Assembly: GCA_045592785.1 (NCBI GenBank)
Contig: JAZNVL010000036.1
Coordinates: 1-51,757 of the forward strand
Reading direction: 5' to 3'
Origin: RGIG8244 sp045592785
GTDB lineage: Bacteria > Verrucomicrobiota > Lentisphaeria > Victivallales > UBA1829
DNA: 51,757 bases
Below the pieces are notes generated by a model. The model was not told the origin of the DNA and did not search any database. It saw only the letters and a list, made by a program, of their open reading frames with translations. Shown in pieces: positions 25,476 through 34,479 of this stretch; within the stretch, counting starts at the first letter, position 1; the number at the start of each line of letters is the position of its first letter. Position numbers and translations under genes: made by a program.

Positions 25476-26795
25476 TCAGCCGCGGATCAGAGCGAGAAGT
25501 GCATCCCGTTTCTCTTCCATGGCTTCCTTTGTATCTGCTTCCACGATCAAACGGAGCAAGGGTTCCGTATTGGATGCGCGGACATTGAACCACCAGGTGG
25601 GATATTCCACACTGATGCCATCCAGTTCGAACATGTGACCATCGGCATATTTTGCTTTGATGGCATTGAGAATGGCAGGGACATCTGCAACTTTGGAGTT
25701 GATCTCGCCGCTTTGGAAATATTTCTTGCGGAGCGGATCCACCATGTCACTGACCGGACGGTTTTCTTTGCAGAGCAGGTTCGCCAGCTTGATCATGGCA
25801 AGCCCCTGGGATTCCGCCACAAAGTTTTCCTTGAAGTAATAGTGTCCGGAGAGTTCACCCGCAAATACGGCATTTTCTTCCCGCATCTGGGTCTTGATGA
25901 ACGCATGACCGACCCGTGACATCACCGCACGTCCGCCGTGTTCTTCGATGCTTTCGCGTACTGCGCGGCTGCTCCGGAGGTCGTACAGGATGGTGGCGGG
26001 ACCTTCGGAAAGGATATCCTGCGCGATGAGAGCGGTGAACATATCCATGGGGATGATGTCGCCCTTGTCATCAATGAAACCGCAACGGTCGGCATCGCCA
26101 TCGAATCCGGCGCCGAAATCGGCACCCGTTTCCACGACTTTTTTGCGGAGAGCATCCAACGTGGAAGTGTGGAGCGGATTTGCTTCGTGATTGGGGAATG
26201 TGCCGTCCAGTTCCTTATACATGGGGATGATCTCGAACATATCTTCGATGCCCGCGATCTCGTAGGACCCCATCGCGTTGGCATAGTCCACCACGACTTT
26301 GAGTTTGCGGTCCATTTTTGCATGAGACCGGAGGAACGCGCCGTATTCGGCAGCGATATCATATTGGGACATGGTCCCCGGCTTTTCGGCGGGAGTCCAT
26401 TCATTGGCAAGCGCAAGAGCTTCGATATCGGCGATCCCGGTGGCACCGCTGATGGGAACCGCCTGCGCACGGCAGAGTTTGAATCCGTTCCATTCGCCCG
26501 GATTGTGGGAAGCCGTGATCATGATACTGCCATCCGCGCCAAGTTTGCCGTTGGCATGATAAGACATGGGTGTGGAGCAGAGACCGATATTGATCACGTC
26601 GGCACCCTGTGCCATGACCCCTTTTGCCAATGCTTCAAACAGGGGTACGGAGTGGGGTCTCATATCTCTGCCGATGACGACTTTCTTCGCACCGGTATGC
26701 ACGACGAAAGCGCGCCCGATGCGCTCCGCCATTTCTTCATTCAACTGTTCGGGATAGATCCCGCGAATATCATACGCTTTGAAAATGCCAGCCAT
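25476..26795 (-). CDS. Phosphomannomutase/phosphoglucomutase
   Basis: 439 residues. The opening FKAYDIRGIYPEQLNEEMA, the phosphoserine loop TASHNPGEWNGFK, the metal loop GFDGDADRCG and the sugar-phosphate loop SNTEPLLRL are all intact. Enzymes of the ManB/AlgC type interconvert hexose 6- and 1-phosphates for nucleotide-sugar and polysaccharide synthesis in the cytoplasm. AAAGGAT lies seven bases before the ATG. It follows the LA_2272-like gene by 27 bases and shares its promoter. Confidence 0.95.
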   Translation of the reverse strand: MAGIFKAYDIRGIYPEQLNEEMAERIGRAFVVHTGAKKVVIGRDMRPHSVPLFEALAKGVMAQGADVINIGLCSTPMSYHANGKLGADGSIMITASHNPGEWNGFKLCRAQAVPISGATGIADIEALALANEWTPAEKPGTMSQYDIAAEYGAFLRSHAKMDRKLKVVVDYANAMGSYEIAGIEDMFEIIPMYKELDGTFPNHEANPLHTSTLDALRKKVVETGADFGAGFDGDADRCGFIDDKGDIIPMDMFTALIAQDILSEGPATILYDLRSSRAVRESIEEHGGRAVMSRVGHAFIKTQMREENAVFAGELSGHYYFKENFVAESQGLAMIKLANLLCKENRPVSDMVDPLRKKYFQSGEINSKVADVPAILNAIKAKYADGHMFELDGISVEYPTWWFNVRASNTEPLLRLIVEADTKEAMEEKRDALLALIRG

Positions 26796-26822
26796 ACTAT
26801 GATCCTTTCTCTATGGTCAAAC

Positions 26823-27356
26823 TCAAAATTCTTCTTCTTTGGGCGCGGTGAAATTGATGATGGGGCAATAGGGAAACCAGGCAGCCGGATTGTAATTGAG
26901 CAACCCGATCTGGAAATCGCCGCCCACATTCACCACGCCGAGCTGTACGCCGCCCCGGGGTTTCAAACGGGAATCGCTGGAAACAATGTTGACCAGCCCC
27001 GCCTGCAGAGTGGAAGATGTCGCCATATTGCAAAGAGAAACGGAAAGCCCGTAGTTCTCTTCCGTGATGTTATGGAACAGTCCCAGCTGCACAAAATAAT
27101 TCTTCATCAGACTGTTCCGGAACGTGGCGTAACCCACCACCGCCGATTCCTGTTCCAGAAATACGATATTGAACGCCAGGCCGTACACCGCAGTGTCGCC
27201 GGAAAAGAGCTGCATACCCGGTCCGCCGCCGAACTGGAACACGGTCCACTCTGCGGCAAAAAGTCCGGTTGCATCATCACGATAACTGTCTTCGGGGCTG
27301 AACGCACTGAGACTGCACGCGGCTGCAAGAAAAGCACATACCAATAATTTTTTCAT
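26823..27356 (-). CDS. Secreted LA_2272-like surface repeat protein
   Basis: 177 residues. A signal peptide (MKKLLVCAFLAAACSLSAFS) leads to short beta-repeats such as GVQLGVVNVGGDFQIGLLNY, resembling the LA_2272-type surface repeats described in Leptospira and common in gut bacteria. The repeats predict a beta-sheet or beta-barrel protein at the outer membrane. Function is unknown. GAGAGGTGAAGG precedes the ATG. It leads the unit with phosphomannomutase and a zinc-ribbon protein; no functional link is obvious. Confidence 0.8.
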   Translation of the reverse strand: MKKLLVCAFLAAACSLSAFSPEDSYRDDATGLFAAEWTVFQFGGGPGMQLFSGDTAVYGLAFNIVFLEQESAVVGYATFRNSLMKNYFVQLGLFHNITEENYGLSVSLCNMATSSTLQAGLVNIVSSDSRLKPRGGVQLGVVNVGGDFQIGLLNYNPAAWFPYCPIINFTAPKEEEF

Positions 27357-27389
27357 CCTTCACCTCTCTGTGTTTTGGTTATTCCCCGG

Positions 27390-27418
27390 AATATACCACG
27401 CTTTTTATAAAAAAGCAA
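27390..27418 (-). promoter_or_regulatory. Promoter of the LA_2272-like/phosphomannomutase unit
   Basis: On the minus strand: TTGCTT (27413-27418), 17 bases, TATATT (27390-27395), 34 bases before the gene start. Confidence 0.75.
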
Positions 27419-27427
27419 ATGAAAAAA

Positions 27428-28126
27428 TCATAATTTTACGGGAACGGACTGATCCACGGTCATGGTATCCGGCGTAATCAGACAATCGTAAGCAAAGATC
27501 CGGACCCCGCCGGCGGCGGCATGACGCAACGCCGCGCCGAACGCAGGATGTGTTTCATCGTTGGGACGGAAGGATGTGACCTCTTTCATCTGAATGACAA
27601 AAAGAACACCGGCACGGTGTCCCTGCGCCACACATGCTTCCAGTTCCTGCAAATGTTTCACCCCGCGTTCCGTGGGCGCATCCGGGAAACTGGCAACACC
27701 GTCCTGCTCCAGCGTACACCCTTTGACTTCCAGAAAAAACAAGCCGTCTCCGTCTTCAATACAGAAATCGAACCGGGAATTTCCAAATACGACTTCCCGC
27801 CGGACCACGGCATCGGGCGCAAACAATCCGCTGTTCCGGATCCATTCGGCGGCGGCGGCATTGGGAGCCTGGGAATCCATGTTGATCAGAAGCGGCGTTC
27901 TCCCCGTCCGGATCTTTTCCACCGCGATGAGGTCGTACGCCGTTTTCCGCGCCGGATTGCCGCTCTCTGACAGATATACCGTGCAACCCGGGACAAGCAA
28001 CTCTTTGCACCGTCCGGTATTTTTCACATGGACGACCGTCTCTTTTCCATTGATCTCCACCACGGCAATGAACCGGTTGGGACGCCGCCGGAAGGCAGCG
28101 GGCACGATTTTTTCTGTATATTGCAT
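27428..28126 (-). CDS. sfsA: SfsA family protein (sugar fermentation stimulation protein)
   Basis: 232 residues, the usual length. It matches SfsA throughout: RRPNRFIAVVEINGKE, VHVKNTGRCKELLVPG, SRFDFCIEDGD, LEVKGCTLE, FPDAPTERGVKHLQEL and VLFVIQMKEV. SfsA has a DNA-binding OB fold and a nuclease-like domain (the E-V-K of LEVKGC); the name comes from a maltose effect in E. coli, and its true role is unsettled. GGAG lies six bases before the ATG. A weaker promoter, TATATT at 28166-28171 on the minus strand, is likely its own. Confidence 0.95.
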   Translation of the reverse strand: MQYTEKIVPAAFRRRPNRFIAVVEINGKETVVHVKNTGRCKELLVPGCTVYLSESGNPARKTAYDLIAVEKIRTGRTPLLINMDSQAPNAAAAEWIRNSGLFAPDAVVRREVVFGNSRFDFCIEDGDGLFFLEVKGCTLEQDGVASFPDAPTERGVKHLQELEACVAQGHRAGVLFVIQMKEVTSFRPNDETHPAFGAALRHAAAGGVRIFAYDCLITPDTMTVDQSVPVKL

Positions 28127-28165
28127 GAAGGCTCCATCCTGCTTGTTTCACATATTCTGACATGG

Positions 28166-28193
28166 AATATAGCGCGGTTCCGGATTTTTTCCA
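28166..28193 (-). promoter_or_regulatory. Probable promoter of sfsA
   Basis: On the minus strand TATATT lies at 28166-28171; the best -35 candidate, TGGAAA at 28188-28193, is 16 bases away and matches poorly. Confidence 0.5.
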
Positions 28194-28224
28194 GCGGGAA
28201 GATGTTCTTTTTCCGGATTTCTGT

Positions 28225-28253
28225 TTGCAGAACGGGAAAAATGCGTGTATATT
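28225..28253 (+). promoter_or_regulatory. Promoter of the EamA transporter
   Basis: TTGCAG (28225-28230), 17 bases, TATATT (28248-28253) with TG two bases upstream. It diverges from the sfsA promoter. Confidence 0.75.
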
Positions 28254-28285
28254 AGTCTGATATATAATTCAACAAGGAGCAAGTT

Positions 28286-29200
28286 ATGAATATCACTGCA
28301 TTTTTTCTGATCGTTTTCTCGGCGATCCTTCATGCATCCTGGAATCTGGTGGCGAAACGATCCAAAATGACTCTTTCCTTTTACACCATGATCTGCTGCA
28401 CGGGATGTCTCTTCTGGATCCATGTGCAGTTCTGGACCCCGGTAAACGTGTTTGCTCTCCCCAAAATGTTTTATCTGTTCATGGGTGGCTCCGTGCTTTT
28501 TGATATTCTGTACTGCCTGGGACTGATCCGGGCATACCGGACCATGGAAATGAGTACGGCATACCCGATGATGCGTTCCCTGCCGATCCTTTTGACGGCG
28601 GCAGTGACCACGCTGCTGGGACTCGGCACCCGGCTTTCCGTACTGGCGATGGCGGGCATGGTCGTGGTCTTTGTTGGCTGTATGATCATGCCGTTGCAGG
28701 ATTTCAAACATTTCAACGGCAGGGATTACTTCAACCGCAAATGGTTCTTCATCTTTCTGGTTGCATGCGGGACCACCGGGTATACGATCCTGGACAAGCA
28801 GGCGCAAACGGTGCTTGCCCGGACGCAGGAATACTGTGATTTGAGCAAAGTCGTTCTTTCTCTGACATTCTATTCCACGCGTTCGGTCTGCCTGAGCAGT
28901 TCTCTGCTCCTGATCGCACTGTTGACCCCCGGCGAACGCCGGAACTTTCTGGAGATACTCCGCGAAAAAAAAGCGATGGCGTTTCTGGCGGGACTGTTTG
29001 CCTCCATGACGTATGCCACCGTACTGCTTGCCATGAATTATGTGGATAATGTTTCCTATGTGCAGGTATTCCGTCAGCTGGGGTTGATCTTCGGAATGGC
29101 GGGCGGTATCCTGATCCTCAAGGAACGCTGTTCTCTGCCGAAATGCGTGGGTGTTATTCTGATCCTCACCGGACTGGTGATGACCGTCCTGAAATTCTGA
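28286..29200 (+). CDS. EamA/DMT-family transporter
   Basis: 304 residues with about ten hydrophobic helices in two repeated halves, as in drug/metabolite transporters. HASWNLVAKRSKM in the first helix-loop and the late NYVDNVSYVQVFRQLGLIFG followed by KERCSLPKCVGVILILTG fit EamA repeats. Inner membrane; substrate unknown, since the family moves amino acids, nucleotide sugars and other metabolites. AAGGAG precedes the ATG. It is a single-gene unit. Confidence 0.9.
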   Translation: MNITAFFLIVFSAILHASWNLVAKRSKMTLSFYTMICCTGCLFWIHVQFWTPVNVFALPKMFYLFMGGSVLFDILYCLGLIRAYRTMEMSTAYPMMRSLPILLTAAVTTLLGLGTRLSVLAMAGMVVVFVGCMIMPLQDFKHFNGRDYFNRKWFFIFLVACGTTGYTILDKQAQTVLARTQEYCDLSKVVLSLTFYSTRSVCLSSSLLLIALLTPGERRNFLEILREKKAMAFLAGLFASMTYATVLLAMNYVDNVSYVQVFRQLGLIFGMAGGILILKERCSLPKCVGVILILTGLVMTVLKF

Positions 29201-29251
29201 TATTTATCCCTGAATAGCATAAAATAACAATAAAATGCAACATTTTTACAA

Positions 29252-29280
29252 TTGACAAAACCTTTATTGCATAGTAGATT
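29252..29280 (+). promoter_or_regulatory. Promoter of the phosphoesterase pair
   Basis: TTGACA (29252-29257), 17 bases, TAGATT (29275-29280). The leader is about 55 bases. Confidence 0.75.
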
Positions 29281-29340
29281 ACTCCTGATCAGAAACTTTT
29301 ATCAGACAATATCCTGAAAAAATGCGAAAGGAAAAGCAGC

Positions 29341-30750
29341 ATGAAAATGAAATTTTTGTTTGCTTCATGCGCGACACTGCTCTGTCTCGGACTTTGCGGT
29401 GCAGAATCAAAAGCCGTGGAAAAGAAGTATCCACACACACACTACTACGACTGGCAGTTCAAGCTCGTGGAAGTGAAGGATGAAAACGCAGAAAACAATG
29501 TCCGGCACCAGATGGATTTCACTCTGCCCATGCACGGTCCCTGGCTGACCAATCCCCGTTCCGATGGCATGACCATCACCTGGATCACCCGTGTGACTTG
29601 CGCCGGCGGGATCGAATACCGGGAAAAAGGAACGCAGGAATTCAAACGGCTCTGGCCCGTCAAATACGGACAGGTGGATTACAGCAAGGATATCCAGCAT
29701 TTTCACCTGACCGGGTTGAAGCCGGATACCGAATACGAATACCGGCTTCTTTCCAACATGGACCAGGCAAGTACCGCATATTACCGTGATATCGCCGTCG
29801 GGCGGGAAATTTATTCGTTCCGCACGTTGAGCCGGGAAAAAGACAAATACCGCATCTTCATCACTGCCGACTTTCACGGCGGAAGCCGGCTGAATCTGGA
29901 CCCGATCCTGTCTGAAACCGGCAGTCAAAACGCGGATCTCTTCTTCTTCCTCGGGGACAACGTGGATGACAACGTACAAATGATCCGTTACTACACGACA
30001 TTCGGGTTCCTGGATGACGTCTCCCGTGCTTACGGGAAGTACAAACCCTCCGTTTTCCTGCGCGGGAATCATGACTTCATCGGCAGAGATTCCCATCAGT
30101 ACGGCGAATATTTCCCCACGCCCAACGAAAAAGCGTATCAGGCATTCCGGCACGGTCCGGTGCTTTATGTCTGCATGGATACCGCATGGCCCGCCAAAGA
30201 AAAGATCCAGCTGGAACAGCAAAATAAATATTTTGCGGAACAGGCACAGTGGATCCGCGAACTGAAAAAGACCGAAGACTGGAAAACGGCGAAGTTCCGT
30301 ATCGTCATGGCGCATATCACACCCTCCATCAACGTGGGTTATGATGTCCTTGCCAAACATTGGCGGGAAGTCTTCAATGACACCACGCCCGAAGGCAGGA
30401 TCCATGCGTATCTCTGCGGACACCATCATGTGTACCGCCGTATCAATCCCGGCACCAGAGAATCCCGGATCAACAACGCGTTCGGTGAAGTCAATGTCAA
30501 ACGTTATCCCATCGTCAAAGCCGCGCCCGATGTCACGGATCCCTATACCGTGGTGGTCTGCCGTTTCCTCGAAGGGATGACCGTGGATGTTTCGCCGGAA
30601 AAACTGGTCTTCAAGAGTCACCGCTGGCTGTATCTGCCCCAGAACGATCTCTATGATGCCTTCGAAATCACGCCCGACGGCAAAGTGAAAGACCTCATCA
30701 AGGTCGATGTCTTCCCGTTCCCGGCTCCCGCTCCCGCGAAAAAGAAATGA
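29341..30750 (+). CDS. Secreted purple-acid-phosphatase-like metallophosphoesterase (copy 1)
   Basis: 469 residues. A signal peptide (to about GLCGAES) is followed by a fibronectin-type N-domain (TITWITRVTCAGGIEYREKG, GLKPDTEYEYRLLS). The calcineurin-like domain has every metal motif: D177-F-H179, GDN with D206, GNHD 242-245, H325, and GHHH with H361 and H363. It would hydrolyse phosphomonoesters or diesters outside the cytoplasm with a two-metal centre. The protein ends in a PAPAPAKKK tail. AAAGGA precedes the ATG. It is followed 28 bases later by a close paralogue of identical length. Confidence 0.92.
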   Translation: MKMKFLFASCATLLCLGLCGAESKAVEKKYPHTHYYDWQFKLVEVKDENAENNVRHQMDFTLPMHGPWLTNPRSDGMTITWITRVTCAGGIEYREKGTQEFKRLWPVKYGQVDYSKDIQHFHLTGLKPDTEYEYRLLSNMDQASTAYYRDIAVGREIYSFRTLSREKDKYRIFITADFHGGSRLNLDPILSETGSQNADLFFFLGDNVDDNVQMIRYYTTFGFLDDVSRAYGKYKPSVFLRGNHDFIGRDSHQYGEYFPTPNEKAYQAFRHGPVLYVCMDTAWPAKEKIQLEQQNKYFAEQAQWIRELKKTEDWKTAKFRIVMAHITPSINVGYDVLAKHWREVFNDTTPEGRIHAYLCGHHHVYRRINPGTRESRINNAFGEVNVKRYPIVKAAPDVTDPYTVVVCRFLEGMTVDVSPEKLVFKSHRWLYLPQNDLYDAFEITPDGKVKDLIKVDVFPFPAPAPAKKK

Positions 30751-30778
30751 TCCGCTGTAAACGAAAGGATACTGAATC

Positions 30779-32188
30779 ATGAAACTCAAATATACGCTTC
30801 CGGTTCTTCTCGCAGCAGTCTCTCTGACGGCTCTGGGCGCAGCAGAACAGAACAAGAAAAGTGTTTACGATAAATACCAGGTCTTCCAGCATGTCCCCGT
30901 GAAATTTGAAGACCCCGCCCCCCTGGACAACCACAGAGGACAACTGGATTTCACCACGCCCCAGCATGGTCCCTGGCTGACCAACCCGAAACCCGACGGC
31001 ATCACCATTACCTGGATCACACGGGCGGAATGTGCAGGCGGGATCGAATACCGGGAAAAAGGGACCGAAACATTCACCCGGCTCTGGCCCGTGACTTACG
31101 GACAGATCGATTTTGTCAGACGGATCCAGTATTTCCATCTGACCGGGCTGAAACCGGACACCGAATATGAATACCGTCTTCTCTCCAATATCAGTGCGTA
31201 CAGAGGATCCTATCACGGCTGGTCCGTTGCAGGCAAAAAAATCTACACCTTCCGGACAATAGCACCGCAGAAACAGAACTACCGCGCGTTCATCACCGCG
31301 GATATGCACGGTGCAGCCAGACTTTGTCTGGATCCCCAGCTTGACCGGACCGGCGGGATCGATTCCGATTTCTTCTTCTTCCTCGGGGACAGCGTGGAAA
31401 CCACAAACGGACTCCATATCGAGTATTATGTCACGTTCGGGTTCCTGGATGACATCACCCGGCGGTACGGCACAGCGAAACCCACCATTTTCCTGCGCGG
31501 GAATCATGACATCTGGGGGCGCGACACCTACAAGTACGGCGATTATTTCCCTTCCCCCGACAAAAAGACCTATCAGGCGTTCCGTCAGGGACCGGTCCTC
31601 TTCGTCTGTCTGGATTCCATGTGGCCTGCCACCGAAAAAGTGCAGAACGATCAGTACAATGCCTACCTGCAGGAACAGGCGGACTGGGTCCGTGAGTTGA
31701 AGAAGACCGATGACTGGAAAACGGCGAAGTTCCGTGTTGTCATGGCGCACGTCGCCCCGGTCGCCAATCAGGGCAAACATCTGGAACCTTACTGGCGGGA
31801 TCTCTTCCAGGATGCCACGCCCGAAGGCAGGATCCATATTTTCCTCAGCGGGCACATGCACCGGTATTACCGGATCAATCCCGGCACAAAACACATCACG
31901 CTCTCCAACGGAAGCAAGGATGTGAAACAGGATGCGTTCCTGAAATACCGTTATCTCAATCAGGGCATCATCCCCGATAACGTGCCGTACACCAACGTGG
32001 TGCTCCATGCTGCAGAAGGTATGACACTGGATGTGACGCCCGGGAAACTCATTTTCAAGAGTCATCGCTGGGATAAAATCGATGGCGGGTTCTATGACGA
32101 ATTCGCCATCACGCCAGATGGAAAAGTTCTGGACAACCCCGGTGCGCAGGTGTTTGAACTTGCCCCTGCACCCGCAAAGAAAAAGTAA
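30779..32188 (+). CDS. Secreted purple-acid-phosphatase-like metallophosphoesterase (copy 2)
   Basis: 469 residues, a tandem paralogue of the gene before it. Signal peptide (MKLKYTLPVLLAAVSLTALG), the same fibronectin-like domain, and complete metal motifs: ADMHG, LGDS, RGNHD, MAHVAP and SGHMH. It differs from copy 1 in the region after the last metal motif and in details of the active-site loops (GHMH against GHHH), so the two may favour different substrates. The C-terminus is again APAPAKKK. AAAGGA lies ten bases before the ATG. A terminator follows. Confidence 0.92.
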   Translation: MKLKYTLPVLLAAVSLTALGAAEQNKKSVYDKYQVFQHVPVKFEDPAPLDNHRGQLDFTTPQHGPWLTNPKPDGITITWITRAECAGGIEYREKGTETFTRLWPVTYGQIDFVRRIQYFHLTGLKPDTEYEYRLLSNISAYRGSYHGWSVAGKKIYTFRTIAPQKQNYRAFITADMHGAARLCLDPQLDRTGGIDSDFFFFLGDSVETTNGLHIEYYVTFGFLDDITRRYGTAKPTIFLRGNHDIWGRDTYKYGDYFPSPDKKTYQAFRQGPVLFVCLDSMWPATEKVQNDQYNAYLQEQADWVRELKKTDDWKTAKFRVVMAHVAPVANQGKHLEPYWRDLFQDATPEGRIHIFLSGHMHRYYRINPGTKHITLSNGSKDVKQDAFLKYRYLNQGIIPDNVPYTNVVLHAAEGMTLDVTPGKLIFKSHRWDKIDGGFYDEFAITPDGKVLDNPGAQVFELAPAPAKKK

Positions 32189-32220
32189 GCAGAAGCAATT
32201 CTGCCGTCAAGACAATATTT

Positions 32221-32260
32221 TATCCCCCTGCCGATTTTCCCGGCATGGGGATATTTTTTT
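32221..32260 (+). terminator. Terminator after the phosphoesterase pair
   Basis: A 13-base stem with one mismatch (TATCCCCCTGCCG with CGGCATGGGGATA) around ATTTTCC, followed by seven T. Confidence 0.9.
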
Positions 32261-32292
32261 GCAAAAAAATCTTAATTTTTTCTGTTTCCTGG

Positions 32293-32321
32293 TTGAAAAA
32301 TAAGCAAAATAATGGTACATT
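32293..32321 (+). promoter_or_regulatory. Promoter of the ior-paaK-cimA operon
   Basis: TTGAAA (32293-32298), 17 bases, TACATT (32316-32321). The leader of about 60 bases holds a hairpin at 32336-32352. Confidence 0.65.
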
Positions 32322-32335
32322 GACGGAATGAATGT

Positions 32336-32352
32336 GTTTCCCTATGGGAAAC
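32336..32352 (+). promoter_or_regulatory. Hairpin in the iorA leader
   Basis: A perfect inverted repeat, GTTTCCC TAT GGGAAAC, lies near the 5' end of the predicted transcript and 36 bases ahead of the iorA ATG. It has no T run, so it is not a terminator. It could stabilise the mRNA 5' end or be a protein site; no role is shown. Confidence 0.45.
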
Positions 32353-32388
32353 GGGTTGAATTATAACTTTTTTTCGGCGGATGACATT

Positions 32389-33984
32389 ATGGAACAACGA
32401 AAAATTTTGAGCGGAGACGAAGCAGTCGCGTACGCTGCTTTGGCATGTGGTGTCACTCTCGGGAGCGGATATCCCGGCACACCCTCCACCGAAGTTCTGG
32501 AAACTTTGGCGTCGATCGGCGGACCTGCTGAATGGTCCCCCAATGAAAAGGTGGCACTGGAAGTGGGAGCGGGCGTGGCAGTCGCCGGCGGACGTTCTCT
32601 GGTCACGATGAAACATGTGGGCGTAAATGTGGCGGCAGACCCGCTGTTCACGTTGACGTATATGGGCGTGAATGGCGCACTGGTCCTTCTGACAGCAGAT
32701 GATCCCGGCATGGGATCCAGTCAGAACGAACAGGACAACCGCAATTATGCGAAGTTTGCCATGATGCCCATGCTGGAACCCTCCGACAGTCAGGAAGCAT
32801 ACGATTTCGCCATCCGGGCATTCAAGCTCTCCGAAGAATTCCGGGTGCCGGTGATGTTCCGCATGACCACACGGGTATGTCATTCCCGGGGCCCTGTGAC
32901 ACTTCTTGCGGAAAACGAACCGCGGAAGATCGGCAATTACATCCGTGACGTGAAGACGAAAGTCATGATCCCGGCATACGCGAAGAAAGCACATGTCCGC
33001 CTGGTGAAAAGCATGGCGGATCTCGCCGCGTATAACGAAGCACACGCGGAACTGCGTGAAGTCAGCGGCGCACCGGCAGAACTGGGCGTGATCACCAGCG
33101 GTGTGGCATATCAGCATGTGAAAGAAGCCGCACCCGATGCCGCCGTCCTCAAACTGGGCATGACCTGGCCGCTCCCCATGGATGCGATCCGCGACTTTGC
33201 CGCACAGTGCAAACGGGTGATCGTGGTGGAAGAAGGTTCCCGGTTCCTGGAAGAAAATATCCTCGCCGCCGGGATCGGTATCGAACGCAAGGATGAGATC
33301 TTTGAATACGGCGAACTCAATGTCGCCCGCGTGAAAAAACTTCTGGCGCACGATTCCTCCCCGGATGCCGTGGGTGCCCCCGGCAGACCGCCGGCACTCT
33401 GCCCCGGTTGTCCCCATCGCAAGACATACGAAGTCCTGCGTGACATGGGCTGCATCGTGGCGGGTGACATCGGTTGTTACACGCTGGGCGTGCTTCCTCC
33501 GTTTGAAGCACTTGACTGCTCCATCTGCATGGGCGCAAGTATCGGAGCCGGACTGGGGATGCGTCACAGTCTTCCCGAAGAACAGGCGCGGAAAGTGGTC
33601 AGTGTGATCGGGGACAGTACGTTCCTTCACAGCGGGATCACGGGAATTCTGGAAATGGGTTACAATAAACCCGCAACCGGACACGTTGTATTGATCCTGG
33701 ATAACTCCACGACAGCGATGACCGGATTGCAGGAACATGCGGCGACGGGTGTGCATCTGGATAAGAGCGATGCGCCGAAAGTCTCGCTGGAAGCGCTGTG
33801 CAAAGCTGCGGGCGCGGATAACGTGGATGTGGTGGATCAGGTGCGGGAACAGGAAGCGTTCCGTGCGCTGCTGGAACAACGTCTGGCATCCAACGATGTG
33901 AGTGTGATCATTGCGCGTAATCCGTGCATTCTCCAACTCAAGAAACTGGCAAAACAACGTACACGGGAAGAAAAACAGTCATGA
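32389..33984 (+). CDS. iorA: Indolepyruvate ferredoxin oxidoreductase, alpha subunit (short form)
   Basis: 531 residues. The opening GSGYPGTPSTE, the NEQDNRNYAKFAMMPMLEPS block, CPGCPHRKTYEVL and the thiamine-diphosphate site (GDSTF to DNSTTAMTG) identify it. With IorB it oxidatively decarboxylates aryl pyruvates to aryl-acetyl-CoA, or runs in reverse, using ferredoxin. Typical IorA proteins are about 600 residues and end in a domain with two 4Fe-4S clusters; here the chain ends just after VIIARNPCILQLKK and no such cysteines exist. The chosen ATG (32389) matches the family start; its Shine-Dalgarno is weak, and an in-frame ATG at 32332 would add 19 unrelated residues. Confidence 0.92.
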   Translation: MEQRKILSGDEAVAYAALACGVTLGSGYPGTPSTEVLETLASIGGPAEWSPNEKVALEVGAGVAVAGGRSLVTMKHVGVNVAADPLFTLTYMGVNGALVLLTADDPGMGSSQNEQDNRNYAKFAMMPMLEPSDSQEAYDFAIRAFKLSEEFRVPVMFRMTTRVCHSRGPVTLLAENEPRKIGNYIRDVKTKVMIPAYAKKAHVRLVKSMADLAAYNEAHAELREVSGAPAELGVITSGVAYQHVKEAAPDAAVLKLGMTWPLPMDAIRDFAAQCKRVIVVEEGSRFLEENILAAGIGIERKDEIFEYGELNVARVKKLLAHDSSPDAVGAPGRPPALCPGCPHRKTYEVLRDMGCIVAGDIGCYTLGVLPPFEALDCSICMGASIGAGLGMRHSLPEEQARKVVSVIGDSTFLHSGITGILEMGYNKPATGHVVLILDNSTTAMTGLQEHAATGVHLDKSDAPKVSLEALCKAAGADNVDVVDQVREQEAFRALLEQRLASNDVSVIIARNPCILQLKKLAKQRTREEKQS

Positions 33985-34448
33985 AAGATACAGTCAATGT
34001 AATGTTTGCGGGTCTGGGTGGACAGGGGATCATCCGGGCATCCGATATGCTGACCGAAGCCGCATTCCGCCTGGGATATGATGTAAAGAAAAGCGAACTG
34101 CACGGCATGAGTCAGCGCGGCGGTTCCGTTTCCAGCGATGTCCGGTTCGGAAAAAAGATCCTTTCCCCCATGATCCCGGAAGGGGAAGCCGATTATCTGG
34201 TGGCAGTCTCCGAAGATCAGATCGACGTATGCCGTCCCTATCTCTCGGAAAACACCGTGATCATTCGTCCTTCCGATATCAACGAAGCCGATGCAAAATC
34301 CCGGATGGTGAATATTGCTCTTCTGGGCGTATTGAACCGTCATCTGCAATTCCCTGCGGATATGTGGGAAACGTTGATCCGGGAAAACTTCCCGGCACAG
34401 ATCGCAGATGCAAATATCGAAGTGTTTCACCGTTCATTCAGTGAATAA
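33981..34448 (+). CDS. iorB: Indolepyruvate oxidoreductase, beta subunit
   Basis: 155 residues, somewhat shorter than the usual 180-200. It has the gamma-domain opening VMFAGLGGQGIIRASDMLTE and the KKSELHGMSQRGGSV motif. It starts on an ATGA overlap with iorA, typical of subunits made in equal amounts. It forms the core of the 2-oxoacid oxidoreductase with IorA in the cytoplasm. paaK follows after 31 bases with AGAGGAA. Confidence 0.93.
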   Translation: MKDTVNVMFAGLGGQGIIRASDMLTEAAFRLGYDVKKSELHGMSQRGGSVSSDVRFGKKILSPMIPEGEADYLVAVSEDQIDVCRPYLSENTVIIRPSDINEADAKSRMVNIALLGVLNRHLQFPADMWETLIRENFPAQIADANIEVFHRSFSE

Positions 34449-34479
34449 CGATAAGTAAGTAATTGTAAGAGGAACAACA

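Noticed and set aside
32332..32388. A longer iorA start at 32332
   Set aside because: The added 19 residues do not resemble the family, and the site lies almost at the predicted transcript start; the ATG at 32389 fits the family opening.
32272..33957. A 561-codon open frame opposite iorA
   Set aside because: Shadow of a well-recognised gene; cysteine- and histidine-rich without any ordered motif.
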